From NCBI GenBank assembly GCA_021307315.1, contig JAJSPD010000038.1, positions 1 to 64,000 of the forward strand: a stretch of 64,000 bases of DNA, given 5' to 3'. The notes under the pieces are model-generated. The model made no database searches, was not told the origin of the DNA, and saw only the letters and a program-made list of their open reading frames with translations. This DNA comes from Bisporella sp. PMI_857. Its lineage: Eukaryota > Ascomycota > Leotiomycetes > Helotiales > Helotiaceae. This document shows positions 45,132 through 61,047 of the stretch, one piece after another. Position 1 is the first letter of the stretch; every line of letters begins with the position of its first letter. The position numbers and the translations under genes were made by a program.

Positions 45132-47880
45132 ATGTCCGTCGCGAACGGAGGAGTTCCACCTCCTGATGCAAGCTACGGGGACAGAGGATATGGCCTAAAC
45201 AGCACTCTAGCCCAACCATCACATCTTGCAGCAGCAGAAGATGGAGCTGCCTCAACACAACACGGCAGATTCCACGAGGACTGGGATGCATCGCAGCGTG
45301 GAGAATCCATTGTTGATGGCCCAACTGTGCACCGCTCCAATTCCGCCACGTCGCAGGGCGAGGCACTGCTTCCTTCCCGTGGTGGCACACTTAAGAAGAA
45401 AGCATCATTGAAGAAAAGCTCTAGCTTGCGTAGAAGTGGCAGCAGACGCAGTTCGAGGGCTGGGAGTGTTCGCAGTTTGGCACTGCAGACTTCTGGGGAC
45501 GCGGATGAAATGCGAAGTGCCTTCTACTCACCGGTCCCTACTACTGGCAACCCCACAGAAATTCTGGCAAACAGATTCCAAGGTACGATATAACAATTAC
45601 TTGTAAATTGTTTGTTAACAGCTCCTGGTTAGCTTGGCGTAAGGTTCTGAAGGATCTTATCACATATTTTCGGGAGATACAAGGAAGCTATGATCATAGG
45701 GCGAAGAGCCTGTTGAAGGTTTCCAATGTAATCAATAATACCACCTCACCACCGAGCCTTCTTGCATCTAATGGAATCGATGACGCTCTCCAAATTTTGC
45801 GAGGATATCACAAAACCGCCATTCTAGAAGCGAATAAATCGAGAGACATTGAGAATGATGTCATTATGGCTTTGACAGGATTGCGGTCTGATCTCTCGCA
45901 GAAGATCAAGGAAATTAAGAATCTGAGCGGCGACTTCAAGAATTCTGTTGATAAGGAGATGGAGAAGACAAGAGCTGCTGTGAAGCAGCTTCAGGATGGG
46001 TTAGGCCAGTCTGATGTTGATCCTGCTGCAATGACTGGTAGACAGGATCCATATCTTCTCAAGCTTGCGGTTGATCGCCAGGTCGAGAGACAGCTTGATG
46101 AAGAGAATTATCTTCACAATGTAAGTGCAACATCTACGCGAAACTGGCGTATAACTGATTTCTCTAGGCGTATCTCAACCTCGAGAACTCAGGACGGCAA
46201 TTAGAGACGATTGTTGTAGGCGAGATCCAGAAGTCATACAATGCCTATGCAGGCATTTTGAAGCGTGAGGCAGATGGTGCATACGGTGCTGCAGAGGAGC
46301 TTCGTACAGGCCCAATTGCGATGCCCAGAGACCACGAGTGGATATCATTTATTGAAAAGGACGAGCATTTTGTCGATCCTCGAATTCCGGTTCGGGAGGC
46401 TCAATACATCCACTATCCAGGGCGCGATAACGAACTGTAAGTGCTCAGCACATATGGAGACCGCACTACTAATGTCAAAAAAGGGTTCAAGAAGTAAGGG
46501 CAGGCTTGTTAGAGAGGAAAGGAAAATACCTTAAAAGCTACACTGCTGGCTGGTATGTTCTTTCGTTTGGTTTTATGCTTTAGTTACGGTAAACTAACAA
46601 CTGATTAGGTATGTGCTTTCTCCTACTCATCTCCACGAGTTCAAGTCCGCGGACAAGACCCAGGCCCCTGTTATGTCTCTTTATCTACCAGAACAGAAAC
46701 TCGGCTCCCATTCGAATCCTGGCAGCTCTTCCAACAAATTCATGCTCAAAGGTCGCCAAACTGGTTCGATGCATCGTGGACACTCATGGGTTTTTCGTGC
46801 GGAGTCGTATGAAACAATGATTGCATGGGTATGTGAACCAGAGTATATTGTAGGATATATACGCTAATAGGAGATCTTCAGTACGAGGATATCAAAGCTT
46901 TAACCGAAAAATCTCCGCAAGAGCGAAACGCATTTGTACGCCAACACGCTCGTAGCATCAGTGGATCATCACAGAAAGCCGGATCCGTCAGTAGCGACGG
47001 CTTAGACGAAGAGGACGAGGAGCCATTCTCTACAACCGCCTCGGCAATCATTACCCAAGGATCGAAGCAGGACGTTGGCCAAGCACCACGACCCCAAGGT
47101 GGGAGATTCCCAAGTGAACTATCCATTCAGCGCGGCTTACAGGCTCCTCTTTCGCCTTCTAGTGGAAGCTCTATCAACCAAGATCGCGATCTAGTGAGTG
47201 CGGCAGGAAACCTGCCAGGCAGTAATCCATCAGGTAACAACGTCGGTCATCAATATTCGGAGCAGAACGACTTGAACTCGCCGAGCCATGCGGCAATGGT
47301 CAATCAGTACGCAAAAGAGGATCAGGTTAACCCGTATACATCCCAACCACTTGACAAATCTGCTCAAACTCACTCCGTTGAGCAGATCGACAACTATACT
47401 ACTGGTCAGAAAACAGCAGCAGCAGCAGGTCTAGGAGGAGCCGCGGTTGGTGCAACCGGCACAGCATATTATAGACAACAGAAACAAGACGACGAGAAAC
47501 GACATCAAGAGCTGCAAGACCAAGAGATATCTACAACCCCAATCGGAAATAAGCAAGAGGAAGTCCTCGCCGCACTCGAGGCTTCTGCGATCGCAGCACC
47601 TGACATCCCAGCACATCACGAACAGCAAGCCGCTCGCGAAGCTGAAATCATTGCCGCTCCAGACGCCATCTCTACTGCTGCGGATGGCAATATCATATCT
47701 GGTGGCCGCAGCGCTGCAAACGTTAGTATTATAAGTGATTCTTCCCTTGGTACATCAACCGTGGCGTCTACGGCACCGCTTGAGCGACCAGTTCTGAATA
47801 GCAAACAAACGAACACGAGCGATTTTAGCATTAGTCAACTTCATGTTCCTGGGGAGTATCCTAAATCCGGGCCTGCCTAA
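45132..47880 (+). CDS. SLM1: Slm1/Slm2-like PH-domain protein (TORC2 / eisosome)
   Basis: Plasma-membrane PI(4,5)P2-binding protein that works with TORC2 and calcineurin in membrane-stress signalling. Exons 45132-45582, 45633-46120, 46168-46436, 46484-46552, 46609-46828 and 46882-47880; 831 residues. A Ser/Arg-rich basic stretch (KKKASLKKSSSLRRSGSRR) is followed by an F-BAR-like coiled helical region (about 150-400). The PH domain (about 403-515) has VQEVRAGLLERKGKYLKSYT, GWYVLSPTHLHEFKS and HSWVFRAESYETMIAW. The C-terminal third is long and disordered. The short 69-nt exon 4 encodes the first PH strand. The exon 2 acceptor is GGTTAG; the nearer AACAG would bring a stop. Confidence 0.87.
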
Positions 47881-48807
47881 GCGCATAAATTACTTGAGAC
47901 TTGATATCTAGGTTCGTGGATGTATTGCTTGGTATTTGTTGCTTTCACAGTTGAACGGTGGTGGACTAGGGCTTTATGGAGTGGAATGCGATGATATGGT
48001 TGTATGATTATTATACCCTGGGTTTCAGTTCCGGTTCGGTTTTGGGGAGGGGTGGCGATGGAGCTACGGCTTTTAGTATATAGAAGCGGGGAGTTCTAGT
48101 TCCTCCGAAATTCACTTCTAGTATTTGCCTTCGTTTTGGTCTGACATCGTCTTTTATGAATCTAGATCTCGAGGTCAAGGAATCTATTTAAATCCTGAAA
48201 TATGCGCAGATATTTTCTTCCCCAGGTGTACAATGTGTTTAAGGTGCCGGTTTATGATGGCATATATCTCTGCTAAGGGGGAGAATTGGGCCTACACATT
48301 TGGATGTTTCCTGTATGAGTTACTCTGTGAAAAGTAAGCCCTGCCACAACGCGCAGGTTTCTCAACATAGGCAGAATAATCCGATCTCCTGCTAGTAAGA
48401 GATGAGACAGGTTTACCGAAAGGTCCTGCCGCTTCCACTTCTAAATATGTTTCCTCATAATACTAAGTTGCTTACATATATCCAAAGATAAACCTCATCT
48501 CATTCACATGATTTTTCATTTCAAGATATATATAGCCATACATGTTAAACCCTACGCTCATATCACGGAGCGTGAGACCCAAAGTATAAAATGTTCTCCC
48601 ACGCCTCGCTTTGCGCTCTCCAAAATAATGCTTCCTTGCATAGCCAGCCGAAAGGTATCATATACGTTTACACACATCCAGAAAATAAATAGCCAAGTCG
48701 TTATCTCGTAAAACCATGTCCCCAGGACCCTTTTCAGATATAAAAATAGTGGCTGTTGTTGCTTGCAGGCTAGCGCTAGAAAAGGCAAAGAAGCATAAAG
48801 AAATAAA
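47881..48807. other. Convergent spacer SLM1 / BCK1
   Basis: 927 bases with two 3' UTRs. No gene seen. Confidence 0.6.
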
Positions 48808-51800
48808 TTATGCAGAATACGCGCCTCGGATTTTAGCGTAGAGTTCCGTGTCTAGGAAATTGTAATTAGGATCGAGTTCGCAGAATGGATGCTGGGATAG
48901 AAGCGTGTCAGCTGTAGGGCGCTCGGAGGGTATTCTGTTTCTTGTCAGTAGGCTGTATAATTTTGGAAGAGCAGCGGAAGACAACTTACATAGTAAAGCA
49001 ATCAGCCATGAAAGCAATTGCCAATGGGCTGATAACTTTTGACACATCCTCAGGTATAGGTGGGGCCTCGTTCAAGCTACCAAGCTTGTAGATAGCACCC
49101 ACAGTCTCTTCTTTACTCCATGGTCTGCGGCCAGCAAACATCTCCAGTACAACGCATCCAAGGGACCAAATATCAACCTTGGCAGAGTAACCTTGGCCTT
49201 GCGAACGGACGACTTCAGGCGCCATCCAGAACACGGAACCTTGCATGGAGTTCGTCTTGTCGTTTCCATAGATGTTGTCTGTCTTCTTTGATATTCCAAA
49301 ATCTGAGATCTTGCATGTTCCATCTAAATCGAGCAGTATGTTGTCGGCTTTGAGATCTCTGTGCAGAATGCCTTCTCGATGGAGATAGGCGAGGCCAGCA
49401 AGTGTTTGTCGAGTCAAGGAGCTGACTACAATCTCCTCAAATTTGCCATGCTTTCGAAGACAACTTCCAACACTTCCACCTGAAATGTATTCTAGGAAAA
49501 TACTGATGGACGTTTCTTTGCGCTCGCAACCAAGATACTGGACAATATTGACATGGTCGAGGTGCTGCATTGTATCAATTTCAATATCGAGGGCAGCCAC
49601 CATTTCGCGCATCTTCTCCTTGTCATTTCCAGCAGCTTTTGCATTAACCTCGACCTGCTTGACAGCCAAGAATTCTCCGGTGGTAGCGTTCATTCCAAGA
49701 TAGACACGTCCGTATGTTCCCTTCCCAATAAGTTGACCTTTGAACCATCTGAAGGTTGCCTGACGTTTCGGCAAGATGTCTTGCGGTATTTGAGGAAGTA
49801 TCATACTTCCGCGTTGAGGCTTGATTTGAACTATATTAGCACCAAACATTTTTGTACTCTTTCGGCGAAGAATGGTGCTAGACGGCTGGCCGGGCTGAAC
49901 TGGGGCTGTGAACCGCTTGTTCGCTTCATGCGCCCCTCTTGCAACCTCACGAATGGACTTCATTCGACCTAATCCTCCAGAACGACGAACATTGCGCTGG
50001 GCAACACTTTGAACAGACGTCGGCCGCTCCAATGCCTTCAGTGTTGACTCGTCTGAACCTAATGTATCGCTATCATTGTATGATGACATCCGGGGCATCA
50101 TGGGCATCGGGGGTACTCCCATATTGAGACCGGTATGTGCTACAGTGAGCCGCTCAAGAGATTCATGGGATTCGTTCTCCGCTATTGGCGATACTTCACC
50201 AGTGCCTTCCTCTAGAACCGGTTGATCCAAATCAAGACCAGGGAAGAAGTCATCAAGATGATTTACGAGAGCCTCTGCTGGAGGACGACTGGCCCACACG
50301 TCTTGTCTTGCAAATGATTCTCGGCGAAGTAATTTAGCACTCATATCTTCTGAAGAGTCTGCGGACCAGCCACCTTCGGAAGCAGATGCTGCAGAGCCTG
50401 GAGTGCGACGTGCAGATCGTTTGTCGCCACCTTGAAAGCTGTCGTTGTTGAACTCAGGGGTCCTTGAACTGGAAGATGTTCCATTCCTTTGCGGAGATGA
50501 GAATGACACTGACAGACCCTTCTTCGACCTCGAAGTCCTGATTGTCAAGCTTGGACGTTTGGTCACTTGCTCTGGATTAATGCCAAGCACGCTGTTCGCC
50601 TTGTTCAAGTTTCGGATGGGCACGGCAAATAAACCATCATCTGAATCGTCATCTGAGTCCTCTTCTGATTCTGGCTGCGGTGGCGCTGCTTTACCAAAGT
50701 CGACATTGGATTCTTGAAAGTCAAAATTAGGCCCATATGATTTGCGGTTTCCAGGTGCATTCATATTATATTCCTGAGCACTGCTTGGGCTGACTGCTGC
50801 TGGCGATGGTACCCTGCGTTCCTGCTCGCGCATCTTGGATACGGAAGGATTCTCTGGCATTTTCAGCGACAAATTTGGGTTCCGAAGGGAGACTCCATTA
50901 TCTTCCTCAGGAGAGAAATCCGGCACCAGAAATGGCACATCTCCCTTGCTCCAAGTAACACTGCCAGGCGTACCGGGGCTACTTCGACCAGATCTTGGGG
51001 TTCCAAAATCAACGGTTGACATAGCACTTCGAGCTCTCTCCTTCTCTTCAATGCCGCTGCCGGGAGGAGTATTTCGGCTAGGTGATGATGTAGAAGGGCT
51101 GTTACTCGGGTGGCCTACACCACCCAAGCCTCTGCCGATCCCAACCAATGCTGCACCAATACCGCCAACTTGTGGCGAGGCCGGAACAGGCTTTCGTTTG
51201 CTGCGCTCAGACATCTCTTGCGGTGCCTGGGGTGAGACTGCATCACCACCAGACATGCGTTTCGAATTGCCATCGATGCTCGTAAGGGACAGTCGAGCTT
51301 GTTGTCCTGTCTTCTTGCTTAATGAATTGGCCTTGATGAGTGTGGCAGACTCAGCTGGAGGGGGTGGCGGCATGCGCTGAGGCAAGAGAGTATCCAGCTT
51401 CTTGTCCTCGAAGGGCGAATTACGAGGCTGATCAAAATCAACAAAACGTCCCACATTACCGGCAGAGCCGTCAAGAGAAAGAGCTGAAGGAGGTGTTTCC
51501 CTGCTTGCCTTCTTTTTAGCCAAATACTCCTGCTGTTTTGCTTCCATCTTTGCCTTATGCTCTCTGACAGCTAACTCCATAAACGCTTGTCTCTCGGCCT
51601 CTCCAAGTTCAGATTCTCCACTTTCTGGCTGGCCTGCAGTGAACTGCATTAAGCGAGTTCGGATTGCATCCGATTGATCTTTTTCGGAAGGCATAGTTGG
51701 TACTTCTTTGGACGTAGGCTGAACATTAGCCTTGATTGTATTTTGGCGGGAGCTCGGCGGAGATGAACTTGATCGCTCTCTTGATCCGTTGAGTTTAGCA

Positions 51801-54481
51801 TAGGTATCTCTGTCAACCGGCGTTGAGGCCGACAAGCCTAATGTATTGCCAAAGCTGGTCCCTAAACTAGAGGTTTGAGAAGCGTTAGCTGGGCGGATGT
51901 AGAACTTGAGGTTTCTGGACGGATCAGCTTTTGTTCTTTTATTCATAAGCAGCTTCGTATCATCTAATGCCTCATCATGCTCTACCCTGCCAAGATCAGT
52001 GACATAAATGGAGACAGCTTCGCCGTCGGGTATGCCCAAATTTGAACATATTGAGCTCCTCAACTCTGTAGCAGAATCAATATTGGTGACGTCACACATT
52101 CGATAATTCCATCCATCGAGGGTAACGAGAATGAATGATCTTGCAGCGGTGTTGCGTCTGCCTCGGGTATGTGCAAACTTATCATATTCGGACGCAGAGA
52201 ACGTGGACGCCGGGTGATCTAGTGATGTTTCGCTCGCATTGCCGTTGCCGAGTATATATGGAGAATGTTTGAAGCCAAGTGTGGGGCTTGTGGGAGAGTC
52301 AAGCCCCGGTTCTTCGGGCGATGGAGCAGCCCCGTCTTCTTTTTTCTTTTTCCTAAATTTGCCCCAAATGCCTTTACCCTCCTTTGCAGAGCCCGGCTGC
52401 TCTAGGCTTACCAATCGGTCAGCAGGATCCAGCGGCGAAGGTCTTGATCCGTCGACTCCATGACGGCGGCTTTCTTGAGCGCGAACTAGTTGAGGTTCAC
52501 CAAGTGCTCCTCCCATTCCACCACGAAGAGCTTGACTTGCACCAGGAGGCACTCCAGAACCATAGATAGCAGCATTTGACGAAATAGAGTCCCGACTATC
52601 GCTAGCACGATGTCCAAAATTTGCATTTCGAGGCGATGGTAACATAAGGCCATTTGGTCCCATGTTTGAATTCCCTAGAGCACCACCCGGACTATCAGGT
52701 TTAGGGCTGCCCTCGGATCTTGCTGGTGGTTTGAATGGCCCGTCCCCTGATTCGCTCAAACTTGGACTTTGACGGCCACCATCTAGATTCCGAAGCACAT
52801 TTCGGTGTCCGTTTCTACTTTGAGGAGGCTGATCGGGTTCAGCGTTGCTCATTATTGGTAAGGTGGAACTTCTGTTGGAAAACCTTCTTTGTCCGAAGCT
52901 TTGTCCGGCACTCTTGAACATCTGCTTACCAGGGCTATCATCCTCCCCATTGGCTGTGCTAGGTGTAGAAATATGGGCATCTCTATTGACGTTTGGTGAG
53001 GAGTCAATCATTCCATCTAGGCCAGGTGTCGAGGATTCTCGGCGCATATGTGATGGCTTGTTCATATTTTCTGGCCTACCTTGACCAACAACAACAATGT
53101 TCCTTATCAAGCGACGCATTCGTTTTCCTTCTTCCCGCTCTCTGGCTTGATCCCACCCGGTTCCGCTATTTGAGCACTCCACCGCAAGTCGCGGATACAC
53201 CTGTTGATGCATCATTCCAAAATTACCCCTTCCTCCATGACCACTTCCCAGCTCCAAAAAGACGGAACCATATATATTGAGTGACTTGAATGTCTCCTGC
53301 CAATCATTTGAAAATTGGTTGTTCGCCAGCCATATTAAAACCCTGTCCATAGACCATTGTGAACTCGCATCAACAGCAGATATTGGTGAATTGGTTGCTG
53401 AATGTTGATTCATGGCACTCTGCGGCCCCCTTGGAGTAGCTGACGGCCCAAAAAGTGTAGCAGTCGGTGGCCCGTTGTGACTAGGAGAATCATATTCGGG
53501 TAGATGAACATTATTATGGCGAGTCGCTGGAGTTTGTGTTTTGTATCTATCCTGATAGAAACTGTTTCCGTCATCTAGCGGGGTTGTCATGCCTGTGTCC
53601 ACCGTATTTCTTGAATTCCGCGACGTCTCTGATACGGCAGAAAATTCGGAGCTGTCTCCCCTATAGAAACTTGGCTCTTGCCTACCAAAGCCAGGGATTC
53701 CTACTCCAGGCCCAAACGAGTCTCCGTGAGGAATGTAAGTTGCTGACATCTGGTGCTCACTTGCAGGAGGTGGTGGGATGATCAAATTCGACAAAGACGC
53801 AGCTTGGTGATTCAAATAGGTCTGGCTAGGATTGTAGGGTTGGTGCGGTGTGGTTACCAGTGGGTTCGGAGGAGGTGGTGGAAACCCCCTTGAATCATAT
53901 GTCCTTCCCCAATTCCCCTGCCAACTAGGTTGTACTGACCCTGGAGGCGGACCAGGCGGAGGAGGTATCATCACGCCTCCTCCTGCATGCCCGTGAGTCT
54001 GAGTCGCAGTTCGAGGAGGTGGAGGAGGAATTGAGATAAAGTTCTGGTTGGCAGCTGTCTGGTTGGCGGGTGGTGACATGGGAGGTGGAGGCGGCGGCGG
54101 GAACTGCCCTGCCTGCGAGGGATGTCGCTGGCCGGATTGATACATTGGGACGTTTGAGCCAGCGCGACTGGACGGCCGATATGAGTTGTTCGATGTGTAT
54201 AATGTACCAGGCAATGGTTCTGTCACTGCGGAACGAGCCCTCGGCCGCGCAGCAGTGCTCGAATTTGATATTGTCGGATACGGCGATGCAGCGCCGTAGA
54301 TAGGTATGAGCAAGTTCGAGCTGCTACTGAGCTGATAATCGGGGATGTCGTCCAAGGTGAGGCCGTCCGCTGGAACACTGAGTTCGTTGGAGGGGAATCT
54401 TGGTGAAGCTGCAGGTGTTCGTCTGGCTGCATCTGAATGGATTGATCGAGCTGATGAAGATCTTGGGCGCGAACTGGTCAT
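48808..54481 (-). CDS. BCK1: MAP kinase kinase kinase Bck1 (cell-wall integrity pathway)
   Basis: Serine/threonine kinase between Pkc1 and the Mkk kinases. Exons 54481-48990 and 48934-48808; 1872 residues. The N-terminus is Pro/Ser-rich and disordered, with poly-Pro runs. A SAM-like segment starts near 371 (WSMDRVLIWLANNQFSNDW). A Ras-association-like segment spans about 780-865 (SFILVTLDGWNYRMCDVT). The catalytic domain starts near 1577: IGKGTYGRVYLG, AVKQVEV, HRDLKADNILLD, DFGISKK and SVFWMAPEVV. The last exon (127 nt) completes kinase subdomain XI (IIPSERPTADTLLSQHPFCE). The family is known from filamentous fungi, where it is needed for wall integrity and often virulence. The large first exon has no intron in 5.5 kb, unlike its neighbours. 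Confidence 0.95.
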
Positions 54482-56066
54482 CTTCTTAATCCAAACATTT
54501 TATTCACGTAGAGAGTTTGGCCAAGCCTTCAGTGCGGCTCTTTCCTCTCTATTGTTGTTTTCTTTTTGAAGTCGCTGGGTGTGAACGAGTTGTTGTCGCA
54601 AGCTAGGTAGGGTTCGAGTTATTAAGGCTAGCCGCCCGAGTCTATAACACGCTGGAAAACACGATGAATTCTTGGATGATTGTGACACGTCGATATCTGT
54701 GATTGACTGGAGAAGAAGAAGAAGAAGAAGGAGAAGAAAGATGCAGGAAATCAGGGATGAATCAAGTTCGGAAAGACAGCAGCTTGTATTGTGTTCTCTG
54801 GGGGGGGAGAGATGGGAGGTTCTAGCTGAATTGTGGGAACTTTTGACACCTTAAGAAACTTTCCCTGTTCCTCGTAATAAACCTTCAAAGTCCTGTACGG
54901 TCAGCCACACTTTGAGCCACAGCAATTATCAGGAATGGTTCTAGGGGTCCCGATGACACTTCATTGTTTCTGTTTCACCCACTAAACTGACTTTTGACGT
55001 GTTTCTTCCAATGGGGGGGATTGATTACCGGAAATAATTCCTAGTTTGGTTCCACCACTTTCGGGTTCTTACATTTGCTCCCAATCTTTATCTATATATC
55101 TATCTTTATCTATATATCTATCTATTTCTATATATATATATATATATATGGGTGTATATATGCGTATATGACTAAATCTGCAGCTTTTATAACACGCACA
55201 CTTTGATTAGATTGAGAGTTTTCCGCTTAATGTATCAAAGCAAACTTAAGCTGTCAGTAATCAATGGGGACTAGCTACCTAGCTAGCTGAACCAAACCTG
55301 CAAAGTCAACCGTGACGCTGGGAGGCTTTACTGTGAGTCCTACGATTGACTAGATGGGAAGACGGGTTATATCATCTTGCACAGAGATAATCGTTCGTTG
55401 AGTCACTAGGTCCTACATGTAGCCTCAAGACGAAATGACACAGTTTGATAGATAAATCTGCAGGGATGTGAGAGAAGCATCTCTTTTCGGAATGCATCGC
55501 ATCTCCTTGATCATCAATCACACTGCGTATTACCCTTGTGTATGTGGCTCCGTGTTTGTCACCTCTTACGAAGCAAGAGATGTTTACATGCCGCCCACCA
55601 ATTAAGTATGCATGGAATTAAGCCTTCTGTGTCCGAGGATATATCGCTGCTCTTGACGCTTATGATTCGATGATTCTGGGTCGCGAAGTCCTTCAACCTC
55701 CTCAATTAAGACATCTTTGCTGAAACATTTCATCAACAGTCCTCACAAGGCCGTCTTCTCTGTCAACCATTTCAAGTCAGACCACGATTTTGACAGCAGA
55801 CCAGAGATTGGGTCTGGAGATCCAGATTTTTAAAGTTTTGCACTTTCATTCCGTGTCGACGTCATCGGCTCATGGAATTTGTGGGCTGACATTGCATGCA
55901 GCCATCGGGTTGAACGGATAACACCTATCATCATATAGCCTTTCTAACATTTTACATATATATACGTAGTTTTGGGGAGTCTCAAGGTTTCTTAATTTAC
56001 TCCTCGAAAAGTTTATCATCACGTTTTCTTCATAGCCCTGGATTCCTAGTACATTCCACTAGAATA
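54482..56066. promoter_or_regulatory. Large divergent BCK1/PDC intergenic region
   Basis: 1.6 kb between two start codons. It contains a purine GAA-type tract near 54713-54736, tandem 18-mers and a (TA)10 at 55084-55149. Toward the PDC gene a pyrimidine-rich leader is preceded by TATATATA near 55956. No gene is seen. The length suggests extended regulation of one or both genes (inference). Confidence 0.55.
55084..55149 (+). repeat. Tandem 18-mer plus (TA)n microsatellite
   Basis: ATCTTTATCTATATATCT is exactly duplicated at 55084-55101 and 55102-55119, then (TA)10 at about 55129-55148. Confidence 0.9.
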
Positions 56067-58572
<2,506 letters not shown>

Positions 58573-58981
58573 ATTAAGATGGAATGGGAAGGAAAGATAT
58601 GGTCGGTATATAAATCTAGTAATGTGACAATGAATGTGCTTCCATAGCTACTCGCTACTTTTGAACGGTTCTCAATTGTCGAACGGGTGCGGAACATTGA
58701 CTCGTGGTCTACTTCATTGTCAGTAGTCCTCAGATTGCTCCCCTTTTCGTAAGCGAATGTAGGACAATCTGCCACATCACTTCATACAAGTAAAGATCCA
58801 AAACATCAGACGCCTAATTTGAGTATTGTATTGACCTATTAACGCTATTGACCAACTCGTCTTTGCTAACCCAAGAATAACACCGCTCGATGCAAATGGA
58901 CCTTAATAACACCCTTCCAAATAACGCCTCGCTTCCCGACAATGCATATGGACCAAGATAGAACAGATGAAGGACACTAGG
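58573..58981. other. Convergent spacer PDC / LDB17
   Basis: 409 bases with both 3' UTRs. Nothing else seen. Confidence 0.6.
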
Positions 58982-60566
58982 TCATTGAGGCACTGGTGGT
59001 CCGTCCATACTCGCAATATTCTTCAATTTTGTTCTGCGTCGGGGTGGCGTCTTAGGCGGTAACTTCTTCACCGGAACCTCCTTCATAACCCTCAATCCGT
59101 TGACGTGATCTGGGATAGGCGGCGCATGTCTCCTCCTTGGGGCAACATGAGGTGCTTCTTTCTTCTCACCTTCCACCTTCCCATCTTGCTCTCCCTTGTT
59201 GTCATCATGCGCTTTCTCAAACTCTCCCTTTTTACTTGGTGTCTGCACGCCTGGCCTCTCCATCACCGCTGCCACATCGACGACGCTCACCATGCTACCA
59301 GTTTCACTCGGGCTCAAGCTGACTCCCATAATTTTCTGTGCGACTTCACGCTCACTGATGTCGTCGTCTCGCAACCACGGAACTTTGGCAACACGATCTA
59401 CTAGCCGCACCGTTGTTTCGTCCGCTGGTTCCCAGTGTTTGTTGGCTGAGCCGCCGAGGATGGACAGGACTTTGGTAATCTCATCACGTTTGTAATGCGG
59501 TGGCTGATTAAGCTGTGTATGCGCTAGTAACGGGTACAGAACTCGCAGATAGGTGTGTCGTAAAGCAACGAGCTCGTTTGGGAGGTCGAGCAGGTTGCGG
59601 ATTATGACGTCCAAAAGGACATGCAGATCATTGGTGTAGAAATATTCATGTGTAGCTCTTGTTGTAAAAAGCAAATAAAGTAATTTAAGAATGAGAAGTT
59701 GCAGGGATGTCTCGGTTTCGCGATTGAGGAGGAGGATAATGTTCTCACCAAAGGTCATGTAATTTGAGCCATGGGTTGAAAGAACTTTGATTACACGGTT
59801 TGTGATGGGTATTGAAGGTCGTTCGATAGGCGAAGCCGTAGATTCCACCATGTATTGTTCGTTCAGAACCAGCTAGGATACGTTAGCAACGTCTAGATAT
59901 CTTTATGGTATACATACCAGAACGCGAATGACAGGATAATGATAAGGGTCATCTACGTCCTGCGAAACCAGCTCAATTATCTGGAAAAGATATATGACAA
60001 ATTCATCATCGATGTGCGACAGATCCTCTGTACTAAGCCGCTGCATCCTCGACATCTCATACAATAACTCCAGCAAAAGCCTGTGCAGCCTTCCGTCCTC
60101 GCTTCTGCCCTCCTTATTCTTGATCAGCTCAACTAACCTCGTAAAACAAGATTCGTTATTCATAATTTCGAACGTAGCCTCGTTATCCCGTCCATCGAGG
60201 AGCAGGAAGCTGGCGATCACATGTAAAGTTGGAGCCTCGTCTTCCTGAAGCAGACTGTAGACGATTTGTATCCTGACATAGTCTTTGTTGGCTACGAATA
60301 GCTCGCTTCCCAAGAGCTTTTCTGAGCATCGTGCAATATCATACTCGGAGTGAAGGTATTCGTCGCGGAATTTGGTGGTGAAGTGCAGGTACGAGCGCAA
60401 GGCATTGTCGATTAATTCATGGGACGGGCAATTAGCAGACACGATATCGTCGAGTTCTGAAGCGAGCAAAGATGTGAGTATGTTTAGATATTATACTAAG
60501 TTCCACAAAAGGCTCACCAGACCAGAATTGCTCCTCATTTTCGAGATCATACTCGAATTCGTCCAT
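58982..60566 (-). CDS. LDB17: SPIN90/Ldb17/Dip1-type Arp2/3 regulator
   Basis: Member of the SPIN90 family that activates Arp2/3 to make the first, unbranched actin filaments at endocytic sites. Exons 60566-60518, 60456-59918 and 59872-58982; 492 residues. The all-helical armadillo-like core runs through most of the protein ([74 protein letters not shown]). The C-terminus is acidic, then Pro/Lys-rich ([22 protein letters not shown]), suited to SH3 binding. The start lies in a 49-nt exon encoding [15 protein letters not shown], as in other fungal members. Confidence 0.88.
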
Positions 60567-61047
60567 GACGAAAGGTATTAGCAACAGCTATCGTTTGGCT
60601 TGAAGAACGCTCATTTGTTGTCGCAGACGCATAACGATAGTAAGGTCGGGTTCTCAAACTTTGAAAAAGATGCTCAGTGTATATTCACTTTATTGCAATT
60701 GTTGCGTCTTGTACTCAAGAGCTGTGTTGACCAAGTTTGGATTGCGAGTTTCGTAATGTGGAGTTGAGTTGAATAGATGCCGAGATGCGCCACAGAAGGC
60801 TGAGAAAGAGGGGCATTGCGTTGCATTACAAGAAGCAAGGCAAGCAAGGCCATAATAATATAAGTGAGTGCCAGCCTTATTCCTTTGGGACATTCACATA
60901 GAACGAATCACATTCAAATTAATCATACCGTACCTCCAAAGAGATCTGCTCATGTAGATTTTGATAGTAGTTTGATTTATACATTCATGTCTATTAGTCG
61001 CCGCTAATGTTAACTCCCAAGAATGACAAGTCCCAAGCATAGATACC
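60567..61047. other. Spacer LDB17 5' / DNAJ 3'
   Basis: 481 bases between two minus-strand genes. No gene seen. Confidence 0.6.

Noticed and set aside
50835..51380. 181-codon plus-strand frame inside BCK1
   Set aside because: Antisense shadow of the Ser/Pro-rich BCK1 coding region.
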